Shown: in pieces, positions 33,720 to 41,974 of the stretch
How positions within the stretch are numbered: position 1 is the stretch's first letter
How the letters are laid out: each line of letters opens with the position of its first letter
Assembly (NCBI GenBank): GCA_902500755.1
Contig: CABVRV010000020.1
Coordinates: 1 to 48,353 of the forward strand
DNA length: 48,353 bases
Direction of reading: 5' to 3'
Source of the DNA: an uncultured Nitrospira sp.
GTDB lineage: Bacteria > Nitrospirota > Nitrospiria > Nitrospirales > Nitrospiraceae
The notes under the pieces: generated by a model
What the model was told of the DNA's origin: nothing
The model's database searches: none
The model's input: the letters and a program-made list of their open reading frames with translations, nothing else
Position numbers and translations under genes: made by a program

Positions 33720-35570
33720 ATGAGCGAAGGAACCCAGATTGCGCTCGTCAACATGCCGTTCAGCTACGCCAAGTATCCGTCCATTCAACTCGGCACGCTC
33801 TCCGCGCTCCTGAAATCCAACGACATTCCCGTCGATTGCCACCATTTGAACGTCAGATTTGCCCACCTAATTGGTGTCGAGTTGCACGAGAGCATTTGCG
33901 AGAAGCGGGCGCTGTTCGGTGAGTGGCTCTTCTCCTCTCTTCTGTTTGGAGAGAATCCGAAACGGTCCGAGTATCCACAAATATTCAAGCCGGTTTTCGA
34001 ACAGATCGCTCAGGAGAGTGGGAAGCCGATTGGCTATTTCGAAGAGATGGCGTCACGTATTGCGCCACAGTTCCTGACCTGGGCGCTGCGGTCGATCAAT
34101 TGGGGACAGTATAAGTTGGTCGGCTTTACCTCGACGTTCGATCAGAACGTTGCGAGCCTCACGATGGCCAAGCTCATCAAGGATCTATATCCGGAGGTGA
34201 CGATCGTCTTTGGTGGAGCCAACTTCGACGGCGAGATGGGGCTGGAGAACTTCAGGGCGTTTCCCTTCATCGATCACGTCGTGGTCGGGGAGGGGGAGGA
34301 AAACTTTTTGCCATTAGTCCGCCAGGTTCTGGCAGGCCAGAAGGACAATTATCCGAACGGCGTGACCTATCGGCAGGGCGAGAAGATCGTCCTTACCCAG
34401 ACTGCGGCTCTCTTTTCTGATTTTGCCAAGACCGGCCCACCCGATTACGACGATTACTATCACCTGCTCGCTAAGCTGGGCGACAAGGCACAGGGGCTCG
34501 ATCGCATTCTGTTGTACGAGGGTTCACGGGGATGTTGGTGGGGCGAGAAACATCATTGTACGTTTTGCGGGCTCAATGCCCAGAGTATGAAGTTCCGGGC
34601 CAAGGCACCCGAGCAAGTACTAAAAGAAATTGGCGATCTCTCGCAGCGCTACGATGCGGTCCGATTTCGTCTCGTCGATAACATTATCGACATGGGCTAT
34701 ATCGAAAACCTCTTCGGTAAGCTGGCCGAAGACCATTGCGACCTGGATGTGTTTATCGAGACCAAGAGCAACCTGCAGAAGCGCCAGATCAAGACCCTGG
34801 CAGCGGGTGGGGTAAAGTGCATGCAGCCGGGTTTGGAAAGCCTGAGTATCAACCAACTGCGCGCGATGGACAAGGGCGTCACGCCGATGCAGAACATCAT
34901 CTGCCTCAAGTGGAGCCTCTACTATCACGTGATGGTGTCGTGGAATATCTTGCTGGGATTTCCCGGTGAGATCAACGAGGATTATCAGCGCCAACTCGAC
35001 CTGATTCCGTCACTCCTCCATCTTCAACCGCCTGAAGCAACAGGCAAGTTTTGGCTGCAGCGCTTCAGCCCTTACTTTACTAGGCCCCATGAGTACGGCA
35101 TCCGCATCACCGGACCGGGAACAGCTTATGAATATGTGTACGACGCGCGGCAGGTAGATTTGAAAAAAATCGCCTACGATTTCGAGTATGAACTCGACAA
35201 CTGGCCGGTGGATCCGCACCTGTATCAAGAGCTGGTTGCCGCGATTGAAAGCTGGCAGCGGATGCATAAGTCTGCAGACCGGCCGTTTCTGTATTACTCC
35301 AAAGCCCCGAACTACGTGACGATCTATGATGGGCGAAGTCCCACCGCACCGACACGCCGACGGTATGAAGGTTTGGCGGCGCTGGTCATTGAAACCTGTA
35401 ACGAGTCAGCGAAGGGCGCAGAGCAAATCCGAGCAGCCGTCGCGGAACGAGCCGATTGCAGCGATGCAGTCTTGTCGCCTATCCTCAACGACCTCACAGC
35501 ACAGCGGGTCTTGTACGAAGAGCGGGGCAAGTATTTCACCCTGGCGATTCCGGAGAATCCCTATCTGTAG
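33720..35570 (+). CDS. Cobalamin-type radical SAM RiPP maturation enzyme (RiPP maturation radical SAM protein 1-like)
   Basis: 616 aa. N-terminal B12-binding-like domain (about 5-190, with V-F-G-G-A-N and V-V-V-G-E-G-E-E-N-F). The radical SAM core has an unusual CX7CX2C cluster motif: C272, C280, C283 in G-C-W-W-G-E-K-H-H-C-T-F-C-G-L-N. This motif and the following M-K-F-R-A-K-A-P-E fit the class of cobalamin-dependent C-methyltransferases acting on ribosomal peptides. The C-terminal 130 residues look like a winged-helix/substrate domain (Y-E-G-L-A-A-L, I-L-N-D-L-T-A-Q-R-V-L-Y). GAGG is six bases before the ATG. No obvious precursor or transporter gene is adjacent. Confidence 0.88.
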   Translation: MSEGTQIALVNMPFSYAKYPSIQLGTLSALLKSNDIPVDCHHLNVRFAHLIGVELHESICEKRALFGEWLFSSLLFGENPKRSEYPQIFKPVFEQIAQESGKPIGYFEEMASRIAPQFLTWALRSINWGQYKLVGFTSTFDQNVASLTMAKLIKDLYPEVTIVFGGANFDGEMGLENFRAFPFIDHVVVGEGEENFLPLVRQVLAGQKDNYPNGVTYRQGEKIVLTQTAALFSDFAKTGPPDYDDYYHLLAKLGDKAQGLDRILLYEGSRGCWWGEKHHCTFCGLNAQSMKFRAKAPEQVLKEIGDLSQRYDAVRFRLVDNIIDMGYIENLFGKLAEDHCDLDVFIETKSNLQKRQIKTLAAGGVKCMQPGLESLSINQLRAMDKGVTPMQNIICLKWSLYYHVMVSWNILLGFPGEINEDYQRQLDLIPSLLHLQPPEATGKFWLQRFSPYFTRPHEYGIRITGPGTAYEYVYDARQVDLKKIAYDFEYELDNWPVDPHLYQELVAAIESWQRMHKSADRPFLYYSKAPNYVTIYDGRSPTAPTRRRYEGLAALVIETCNESAKGAEQIRAAVAERADCSDAVLSPILNDLTAQRVLYEERGKYFTLAIPENPYL

Positions 35571-35630
35571 CCCTCATTGTATATGTTCGTGGTGAGCCTG
35601 TCGAACCATGCACGGATTTCGAGTATGCTC

Positions 35631-35963
35631 CTACATCGACAGCTTCTCCGCCACGTTTCGCATCTGCACGCCATGAACCAGTGAGGCGCCGCCGCGGATG
35701 GCACAGGCCACATGGACGGCTTCGGTCATCTCTTCGACGTTTGATCCTTTCTCCAGTGACGCTTGCGTGTAGGCATCGATGCAGTAGGGACATTGCACGG
35801 TGTGGGCGACGGCCAATGCGATGAGCGTTTTCTCTCGTTCGGTCAATGCGCCCTCAGCAAACACCGCATCATAGTAGCCCTTGAACTTCTCCCACAGCTG
35901 TTTGTTGCCTTTCCCGATATCCGCAAACTTGTTCAAATCATGGGCGTGATAGTACGAGTCCAT
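35631..35963 (-). CDS. Carboxymuconolactone decarboxylase/AhpD-like protein, arsenosugar-cluster type
   Basis: 110 aa with GGAGGAG six bases before the ATG. The CxxC redox pair is in V-Q-C-P-Y-C-I-D-A-Y-T-Q-A-S, with A-V-H-V-A, matching CMD-fold alkylhydroperoxidases. The start M-D-x-Y-Y and the end R-G-G-A-S-L-V-H-G-V-Q-M-R-N closely resemble the peroxidase-like partner of the radical SAM protein ArsS as I remember it. ArsS itself is not in the window. The gene is convergent with the radical SAM RiPP enzyme. Confidence 0.88.
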   Translation of the reverse strand: MDSYYHAHDLNKFADIGKGNKQLWEKFKGYYDAVFAEGALTEREKTLIALAVAHTVQCPYCIDAYTQASLEKGSNVEEMTEAVHVACAIRGGASLVHGVQMRNVAEKLSM

Positions 35964-36020
35964 AAGGGTCTCCTCCAGTGATTTGTTGAGGGGAAGATAA
36001 AGAGAAGAACGGTGGAACGA

Positions 36021-36302
36021 TCAGGCATTGCCCGGTGGCATTGGGTCGATGTTCTCCAGGGCTTTGGAAAAGCGATCGCCGACGATGGCCGTGACCTTGC
36101 CCATGAGATCCATCACGTCTTGCCATTCGTTGGGCAGCAAGTCCTGCTTCAGCTGCGGATGGATTGCCCACTGAGCTTCAACCTGCGTCCCTTTCCGGCT
36201 GACGAGGACGCGAAGCAACTCGACGTCCCAGGCCGGGTCAAGGGCATTGTCATCGGAAAGACCGCCGTTTGCTTGTTCAGAGGGGGGAACGGCGCGTGCC
36301 AT
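36021..36302 (-). CDS. Hypothetical small protein
   Basis: 93 aa; GAGG six bases before the ATG. Soluble, mildly acidic, one predicted helix-strand domain (W-D-V-E-L-L-R-V-L-V-S-R, then L-M-G-K-V-T-A-I-V-G-D-R-F). It lies upstream of the CMD-like gene in the same direction (57 bp apart) and may be co-transcribed with it. No family recognised. Confidence 0.65.
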   Translation of the reverse strand: MARAVPPSEQANGGLSDDNALDPAWDVELLRVLVSRKGTQVEAQWAIHPQLKQDLLPNEWQDVMDLMGKVTAIVGDRFSKALENIDPMPPGNA

Positions 36303-36396
36303 AGAAGACCTCGGTTAATTCTGCTCATAAGATAGCGCATCCTCGGTCCTGTTGTACATCTGCAGCCATGCTCAGCAATGTGGATTCCTTGGTGTC

Positions 36397-37227
36397 CTAT
36401 GCTTGGGGAGACTCTTGATTCAAAACCGTGAGCATGGCTTCGTGGATCTGTCCATTACTGGCCACAAGCTCTTGGCCGTAGATTGAGAGGTCCTTCCCGC
36501 TGAAATCGGTCAGCCGCCCTCCGGCTTCTCGTACGATCACAGATCCCGCCGCCATATCCCAAGGATTGAGTCGAACTTCCCAGAACCCGTCGAATCTCCC
36601 CGCCGCTACGTAGCAGAGATCCAACGCGGCGGATCCTGTTCGTCTGAGTCCCTGAGCCTTCACGGCAAATTTGCAGAAATGATCAAGGTTATTTCGCGGT
36701 GTTTCCCGGATGTCATAGGCGAAGCCTGTGACCAAGAGGCTATTGTCGAGAGTCATTGTCTCCGATACGTGGATAGATCGGCCGTTCAACTGCACGCCCC
36801 TCTGCTCGATGGCAGTGAACAGCTCATTTCGCGAGGGATCATAGATCACGCCGAGGATGCAGCGCCCCTTGTACTCGAGTCCGATGGACACGCAGTAGGC
36901 GGGGTAGCCATGCGTGAAGTTGGTGGTCCCATCCAATGGATCGATGATCCACAGATAGGGCGAGGGGGTTGGCTCAACACTGCCGCGCTCCTCGGCCAAA
37001 AAGCGATGGGAGGGGAAACGGCCTCGAATATGGTCGATGACACATTGTTCTGCGGCATGGTCTGCCTCTGTCACCAGATTGATTGGATTCTTGTACTCGA
37101 TGCGGAAGCCGTCGGCGGTATATTGAAGAAGAAGCGCTCCAGCCTTTCGACCAGCGGTGATGGCAGTTTCTAGGAGCGCGTCCTCGGGGAGTGGTTCATG
37201 AGGAATTGGCACACGCGATTGTAGCAT
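36397..37227 (-). CDS. suhB: Inositol-monophosphatase family protein
   Basis: 276 aa. Metal-binding motifs are intact: E near residue 80 in A-E-E-R, W-I-I-D-P-L-D-G-T-T-N-F at ~92-103, and W-D-M-A-A-G-S-V-I-V-R-E-A-G-G in the C-terminal part. It hydrolyses inositol-1-phosphate or a related small phosphoester with Mg2+; SuhB also acts in rRNA transcription in enterobacteria, so the biochemical role here is uncertain. No clear ribosome-binding site upstream of the ATG. Confidence 0.9.
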   Translation of the reverse strand: MLQSRVPIPHEPLPEDALLETAITAGRKAGALLLQYTADGFRIEYKNPINLVTEADHAAEQCVIDHIRGRFPSHRFLAEERGSVEPTPSPYLWIIDPLDGTTNFTHGYPAYCVSIGLEYKGRCILGVIYDPSRNELFTAIEQRGVQLNGRSIHVSETMTLDNSLLVTGFAYDIRETPRNNLDHFCKFAVKAQGLRRTGSAALDLCYVAAGRFDGFWEVRLNPWDMAAGSVIVREAGGRLTDFSGKDLSIYGQELVASNGQIHEAMLTVLNQESPQA

Positions 37228-37358
37228 GACCCGGCTGGCAGCTTACAAGAATTGTGCTAATCTTGCCATCACAAGCCTTATCATCAGTAGTGGTTCAAGG
37301 ATTACTTGCTTACAAAAAGACTAACCTAATCGACAATGTATTATTCAAATATAAAGTA

Positions 37359-37387
37359 TTGACAAGGATTACAAGCAATGCTATAAA
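37359..37387 (+). promoter_or_regulatory. Consensus sigma-70 promoter of the HARE-HTH gene
   Basis: -35 TTGACA (37359-37364), 17-base spacer, -10 TATAAA (37382-37387). A+T-rich upstream sequence may act as an UP element. Transcription would start near 37394, 30 bases before the GTG start. Confidence 0.8.
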
Positions 37388-37389
37388 GC

Positions 37390-37399
37390 AAGCATGCTT
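37390..37399 (+). promoter_or_regulatory. Palindrome AAGCATGCTT across the predicted transcription start
   Basis: 10-bp perfect palindrome directly downstream of the -10 box, a usual place for a repressor operator. It could bind the HARE-HTH protein encoded next, which would be autoregulation; not shown. Confidence 0.45.
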
Positions 37400-37424
37400 T
37401 GATTGAGTAGCGAGCGGGACGATT

Positions 37425-37940
37425 GTGGAAGAATTAAAGGACATTCTCGTTGGCTTGGAGCAACGGATCAACGCGTATAAGAGCCGGTTTCAGGACTTAG
37501 AGAAAAAGCGTCGTCGATTGGACGACGAAATCGCGACCATTAAGAAGTATCTTGAGCTTGCGGAAACCCTCTACCGTGTTGAAGCCGACAAGGCCAAGCT
37601 CGCCAGCCTATCCAATCAGATCATTCCAGCCGATGACTCCAAGGGAATTCGGCCTCCGCAGGTGATGGATGTGACCGATCAATCCCGAGAGATTCTCCTT
37701 GGGCGGAGTAAGTATGTCGGGAAAAGCGTTCCTCAAGCCGCTTACGAAATACTCCGGGAATCTAATCGAGCGATGCATGCGAAGGAACTCGTCCATCGAT
37801 TGATCGAAGGCGGATTGCAGATCAAAGGGAAAACACCGCTGACATCCATTGCGACGTCGCTCAAGCGTGACAAGCGGTTCAAGAAGGTCGGTCCCAATAC
37901 GTTTGAGGCTGTCGACGACATGCTGATTCAGGCAGTGTAG
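37425..37940 (+). CDS. Coiled-coil protein with C-terminal HARE-HTH winged helix
   Basis: 171 aa with GTG start. Residues ~1-65 form a charged coiled coil (L-E-Q-R-I-N-A-Y-K-S-R-F, L-E-K-K-R-R-R-L-D-D-E-I), then a linker. The HB1/ASXL/restriction-endonuclease HTH fold covers about 100-168: S-V-P-Q-A-A-Y-E-I-L-R-E-S, M-H-A-K-E-L-V-H-R-L-I-E-G-G, T-S-I-A-T-S-L-K-R-D-K-R-F. This fold occurs in RNA polymerase delta and many DNA-associated proteins. A regulator or DNA-bridging role is likely. A consensus promoter and palindrome precede it. Confidence 0.82.
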   Translation: MEELKDILVGLEQRINAYKSRFQDLEKKRRRLDDEIATIKKYLELAETLYRVEADKAKLASLSNQIIPADDSKGIRPPQVMDVTDQSREILLGRSKYVGKSVPQAAYEILRESNRAMHAKELVHRLIEGGLQIKGKTPLTSIATSLKRDKRFKKVGPNTFEAVDDMLIQAV

Positions 37941-37958
37941 GTTGGTCCTAACTTGAAA

Positions 37959-38018
37959 ATGCGAAGGGGGGTGAGACTCTTGGCAACAAAGAAGGCAGCA
38001 AAGAAGAAGAAGAAGTAA
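37959..38018 (+). CDS. Possible Lys/Ala-rich micropeptide
   Basis: Either 19 aa from ATG 37959 or 12 aa from TTG 37980, ending A-A-K-K-K-K-K before TAA at 38016-38018. A purine-rich stretch (GAAGGGGGGTGAG) lies before the TTG. Histone-H1-like Lys/Ala tails of this type exist in bacteria, but this may be the chance remnant of a longer gene. Confidence 0.25.
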   Translation: MRRGVRLLATKKAAKKKKK

Positions 38019-38159
38019 TCCCCGCTATTGATGTGATGCGTCGGAGGTAAGTCCACTTGTCTCCGGCGCACCATCGTCCGCTTTACTGGAAGGCGTAAAT
38101 AAGACTCTCCCCATTCAAGAAAGAATCCAATCCAGAAGTCAGTGAGAAGGGCCTTGGAA

Positions 38160-39092
38160 TTAGGACGCGGCCTGAAGCGCAACAGCCGGCTGAAAGCGTG
38201 ACCGGTGAGCGGTCGCCCGCGCTCCTTCGACCGTCGGCTCCGCGTTCAGCAGTACCCACTTCTCCGGCTGCTTGAGGATCTGTTGGACGAGCCGTGTGTG
38301 GAGCGCGTGTCCAGAACGGTTGGCGATAATATGACCAATAAAGGACATCCCAAGGAGAGAGAAGTCACCGATCAGATCGAGAATTTTGTGACGGACAAAC
38401 TCGTTGTCGAATCGAAGACCGGAGTCATTGACGATGCCGTCACCCGATAGCACGACCGTGTTATCTAACGTGCCACCCTTCCCAAGTCCGCGAGCCCACA
38501 ACGCCTGAACTTCCTGCAAAAACCCGAAGGTTCTTGCTTCGGCAATCTCGCTTTCAAACGCGCTGACGGAACAGTCATGCTCGTACGTCTGGGTCTTGAT
38601 GAGAGGGTGCTCATAGTGAATCGAATAGGTGACGCGTGGGGTGGAGGACGGTTCAATCCGCACCTGCTTTGATCCCTCGGTCACTTCGATGGGCGCCGTA
38701 ATTTTAAGAAAAGGCTGCTTCCGATTTTGTGGGACGATTCCTGCGGCTTGAATCAATCGGACAAACGGCGCAGCGCTCCCATCCATGACCGGAACTTCGC
38801 TAGCCGTTACATCGATAAACACATTGTCGACATGAAGCCCTGCCAGCGCCGCCAGCAAATGCTCAATGGTTTGGACCTGGAACCCGCCGCCGCTGATGGC
38901 GGTGCAGAGTTCAGTGGGAATCCGATGTTCGATGGAGACGGGGAGATACGCATCGGCATCTCCTTGACGGCTGACAAAAACGACTCCCGTATCAGGTGGA
39001 GCCGGCCGTAGTGTAATGCTCGCGGATTGTCCTGAGTGAAGTCCAACACCGGAACACGTGATCGTCGATGCTAAGGTTTGTTGATTGCGCAC
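38160..39092 (-). CDS. lpxC: UDP-3-O-acyl-N-acetylglucosamine deacetylase
   Basis: 310 aa from the GTG at 39092, which is preceded by GGAGGATCT; the frame upstream to 39161 does not fit the family. Zinc ligand H78 in T-I-E-H-L-L-A-A-L, the H/D pair in F-V-R-H-K-I-L-D-L-I-G-D, and the H-A-L-H-T-R end are present. Catalyses the committed step of lipid A synthesis, consistent with an LPS-bearing outer membrane. It stands apart from other lpx genes. Confidence 0.95.
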   Translation of the reverse strand: MRNQQTLASTITCSGVGLHSGQSASITLRPAPPDTGVVFVSRQGDADAYLPVSIEHRIPTELCTAISGGGFQVQTIEHLLAALAGLHVDNVFIDVTASEVPVMDGSAAPFVRLIQAAGIVPQNRKQPFLKITAPIEVTEGSKQVRIEPSSTPRVTYSIHYEHPLIKTQTYEHDCSVSAFESEIAEARTFGFLQEVQALWARGLGKGGTLDNTVVLSGDGIVNDSGLRFDNEFVRHKILDLIGDFSLLGMSFIGHIIANRSGHALHTRLVQQILKQPEKWVLLNAEPTVEGARATAHRSRFQPAVALQAAS

Positions 39093-39673
39093 AGATCCTC
39101 CATCGTGATAATCAGCCTGTAATCGACAAAAGCAAGGCTTGTGCCAAAAAATATACATCATAAGACATTGTTAGTATTAACAAATATTCTATCGTATCAG
39201 AATTATTACTGTATCCAAAAGGACACAAGTGTGTATTTCAGAAATCCTAACGGAAGGGAAAGAACCGATTTTGATTTGAGATATTGATAAATTTTATGAA
39301 CGAATGCAAAGCTCATGTGCGTATGCTGTTGAGGTACCTTCGTCATGTAAAGCAGACTTTCCTCGCCTCCCAAAAAATTTCGAGGTAGGACTCCAACGAG
39401 AATTCATAAAATTCTCCCATCGTCCCAGCTCTCACCCATAGATCGCCACTAACTCTGGTCGCTCGCCTCATTGATAGAAGACAGCAGCAAAAGTGAAAAA
39501 ATGATGACAAACGAGAAGAGTTGCGTACCCTTGTATCTACGGTGCGCACTATCATGTGGGTGCTACCCGATTGTAGCGGGAAAACCCTGCTCGAAACCAG
39601 GAAACGAATTTCCTCCATTAAACGAAGGATCGCGCGTGTTGTGAAAAAGAAGAGCGATGCTTCAACTGGGCGG
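39093..39673. other. A+T-rich regulatory gap between lpxC and the export operon
   Basis: 581 bases. The first part is A+T-rich (attgttagtattaacaaata) and probably holds the lpxC promoter. Further on is a 7-bp palindromic hairpin (39398-39416) and CCTCG/CGAGG repeats (39361-39365, 39381-39385). Short frames have no support. Long upstream regions like this suggest regulated expression of the export operon. Confidence 0.5.
39398..39416. promoter_or_regulatory. Inverted repeat GAGAATT-CATAA-AATTCTC upstream of the export operon
   Basis: Seven-base arms (39398-39404, 39410-39416) separated by five bases, 258 bp before the tolC-like start. Candidate operator of the export operon. Confidence 0.4.
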
Positions 39674-41179
39674 ATGTATTGCGTGAGCCGGACTCTCCCG
39701 GTGGCCCTGACGATCGTGGCCGTCGTCGGCGGGAACGGCTGTGCCATCAAGCCGATACCGTTGACGGAAGGCGAGGTCCAGGTGCGGGTGAACGAGGATC
39801 GAGCCGTTCTGACGAAAGATCAAGAGCCGATCAATGGCCCGGTGGATCTCTACGAAGCCATGGCGCGAGCGTTGAAATACAACCTCGACGCCCGCGTCGA
39901 GCTGATGCACAAGATGTTGGCGCAGACGCAGCTTGATCTCTCACACTACGCGATGTTGCCCCGTCTGGCGGCGAACGCGGGATTTGACGGACGGAACAAT
40001 TTCCCCGGCGGTGTTGCACAGTCCCTGCTCACCGGGCGGCAGGTGCTCGAACCCTTTACTTCCGCCGAACGAAACATTTTCTCGGCCGATCTGTCGTTGA
40101 GCTGGAACGTCTTGGATTTCGGGTTGTCCTATATCCGGGCCAAGCAAGCCGCGGACGATGTCTTGATTGCCGAGGAAGAACGGCGGCGAGTGGCCAATCG
40201 AATCATGCAGGATGTGCGTATCGCCTACTGGCGAGCTGTCAGCGCGGAACGAATTCTTCCTTCCCTTCGGCAGCTGGATGAGTGGGTGAATCGTGCACTT
40301 GAGAAGGCGCAGGCGGTCCAAGATGAGCGGCTGAGCACGCCGCTGGTTCCCTTACAATACAAGCTCGATCTCCTCAATACCCAACGGTACATTCAACAGC
40401 TGTTCAGAGAACTGAATACCGCTAAGCTTCAGTTGACCGCGCTGATCAATCTGCCGCCGGGGCAGGAGAAAGATCTCGTCCTTCTCGTCCCTGAGCGAGA
40501 GGCTCAAACCCTGAATCTCCCGTCCGAGATGATGGCGCTGGAAGATCGAGCTTTGCAGGCGCGCCCTGAGCTCCGGATGATCGATTATCGTCGTCGGATC
40601 AACGCACGCGAGGCCAAAGCGGCAATTTTAGAAATGTTGCCCAGCCTGAATCTCCAAGTCGGAGGCAACTACAGCAGCAATACCTTCCTCTTTAACAATC
40701 ACTGGGCCGCCTACGCGGCACGCACAAGTTGGAATTTACTCAACCTCTTGCGGTATCCCGCGCGGGCCAAGACCATCGAGGCGCAAGATAAAGTGCTTCA
40801 CACGCAGAACTTGGCGTTGACCATGGCGGTGATGTCGCAAGTCCATGTGAGCGTGGCGCAGGTGGCGCATGCGAAGAAAGAGGTATCGACCGCGGCCCTG
40901 TATTACGACACGCAATCACAAATCGCCGAACAGACGCGGGTGGCCTGGCGCAGCGCCAAACTGAGCGAACAATCGGTATTGCGTGAGCGAGTGGCTCAAG
41001 TGGCGGCCCAGCTCCGCTATGACGCCGTGGAAGCCGAGGCGCAAACCGCCTGGGCGGCGCTGCTCGCCGCCGTCGGGGAAGATGTGCTCCCTCATCATCT
41101 GACCAGCGAGCAAAGCCTGTCGGATCTGTCTCTCCAACTGCGCGCGCGGTGGACGAAAAGCAAGGAGTTGCTCAAGTGA
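39674..41179 (+). CDS. TolC-like outer-membrane export lipoprotein (first gene of M50/HlyD operon)
   Basis: 501 aa from the ATG at 39674; the longer frame (from 39521) has an implausible basic N-terminus. Signal peptide with lipobox G-G-N-G-C (Cys23), so a lipid-anchored outer-membrane factor. The body shows the two-fold TolC layout of long helices: V-D-L-Y-E-A-M-A-R-A-L-K-Y-N-L near residue 55, L-S-W-N-V-L-D-F-G-L-S-Y near 145, and the second repeat N-L-L-N-L-L-R-Y-P-A-R near 355. It would form the channel-tunnel across the outer membrane. The stop TGA overlaps the next gene's GTG (GTGA), indicating translational coupling. Confidence 0.88.
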   Translation: MYCVSRTLPVALTIVAVVGGNGCAIKPIPLTEGEVQVRVNEDRAVLTKDQEPINGPVDLYEAMARALKYNLDARVELMHKMLAQTQLDLSHYAMLPRLAANAGFDGRNNFPGGVAQSLLTGRQVLEPFTSAERNIFSADLSLSWNVLDFGLSYIRAKQAADDVLIAEEERRRVANRIMQDVRIAYWRAVSAERILPSLRQLDEWVNRALEKAQAVQDERLSTPLVPLQYKLDLLNTQRYIQQLFRELNTAKLQLTALINLPPGQEKDLVLLVPEREAQTLNLPSEMMALEDRALQARPELRMIDYRRRINAREAKAAILEMLPSLNLQVGGNYSSNTFLFNNHWAAYAARTSWNLLNLLRYPARAKTIEAQDKVLHTQNLALTMAVMSQVHVSVAQVAHAKKEVSTAALYYDTQSQIAEQTRVAWRSAKLSEQSVLRERVAQVAAQLRYDAVEAEAQTAWAALLAAVGEDVLPHHLTSEQSLSDLSLQLRARWTKSKELLK

Positions 41180-41964
41180 GTCGTGGCGGTCTGATGGGTG
41201 GTGGGTCTCTCATCGGGATATATCTGGTGTGCACCATGATCGAGCCGGCACGCGCCACGACGCCACTCGATGCGAAACCGGCAAGCAACTCGGCTGAACT
41301 CGCCACCATCCGAGGAGTGGTCAAGGCGACCGCGCAGGCAACCTTGGCCAGCCAGGTCCAAGGCCGAATCAGCCGACTACCCGTGAAAGAAGGACAACGG
41401 TTCAAGAAAGGCGCGCTGTTGGTGGCGCTCGACTGCTCCAAATACGAGGCAGAACTAGCGAGCGCCCAAGCCGAGTATCGCGGCAAAAAGAAAACGTATG
41501 AGAACAATCTCCGTCTGTCCAAACATCAGGCGGTGGGGCAACTCGAACTGGAAGTGTCCGAGGCGGACGCGGAGAAGGCAGTCGCTGCCGTGAAGGCCGC
41601 GCAGGTCAATGTCAGCGGCTGTACGGTGCGGGCACCTTTCCCCGGTCGTGTCGTCAAGACCATCGTCAATGAGCACGAGAACGTATTTCCCAATGATCAA
41701 CTGATCAGCCTCTTGGACGACAGTCAGCTCGAAATCGAGCTGATTCTGCCCTCCAAATCCCTGGCGTGGCTTATGGTCGGACTCCCCTTTGAGTATGCGG
41801 TGGATGAGACGGGACTCCGGTATCCCGCCGTCGTGGAGGATATCGGAGCGAATGTTGATCCTGCCAGCCAGACAGTCAAAGTCAAAGGTCTGTTTCGGGC
41901 CAAGCCCGACAAGGTTCTCGCCGGGATGAGCGGCATTGCGTCGTTTGCTGAAGGCCCACACTGA
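41176..41964 (+). CDS. HlyD-type periplasmic adaptor
   Basis: 262 aa. GTG at 41176 chosen: AAGGAG lies 8 bases upstream and GTGA overlaps the tolC-like stop. N-terminal membrane anchor/signal (L-I-G-I-Y-L-V-C-T-M-I near residue 13), then the lipoyl-like hairpin halves (V-Q-G-R-I-S-R-L-P-V-K-E-G-Q and V-R-A-P-F-P-G-R-V-V-K) flanking a coiled coil, and a beta-barrel with P-A-S-Q-T-V-K-V-K. The domain set is that of RND/type I secretion adaptors. It is the first of three adaptor-type domains in the operon. Confidence 0.88.
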   Translation: MSRGGLMGGGSLIGIYLVCTMIEPARATTPLDAKPASNSAELATIRGVVKATAQATLASQVQGRISRLPVKEGQRFKKGALLVALDCSKYEAELASAQAEYRGKKKTYENNLRLSKHQAVGQLELEVSEADAEKAVAAVKAAQVNVSGCTVRAPFPGRVVKTIVNEHENVFPNDQLISLLDDSQLEIELILPSKSLAWLMVGLPFEYAVDETGLRYPAVVEDIGANVDPASQTVKVKGLFRAKPDKVLAGMSGIASFAEGPH

Positions 41965-41974
41965 CCACGTCGAC

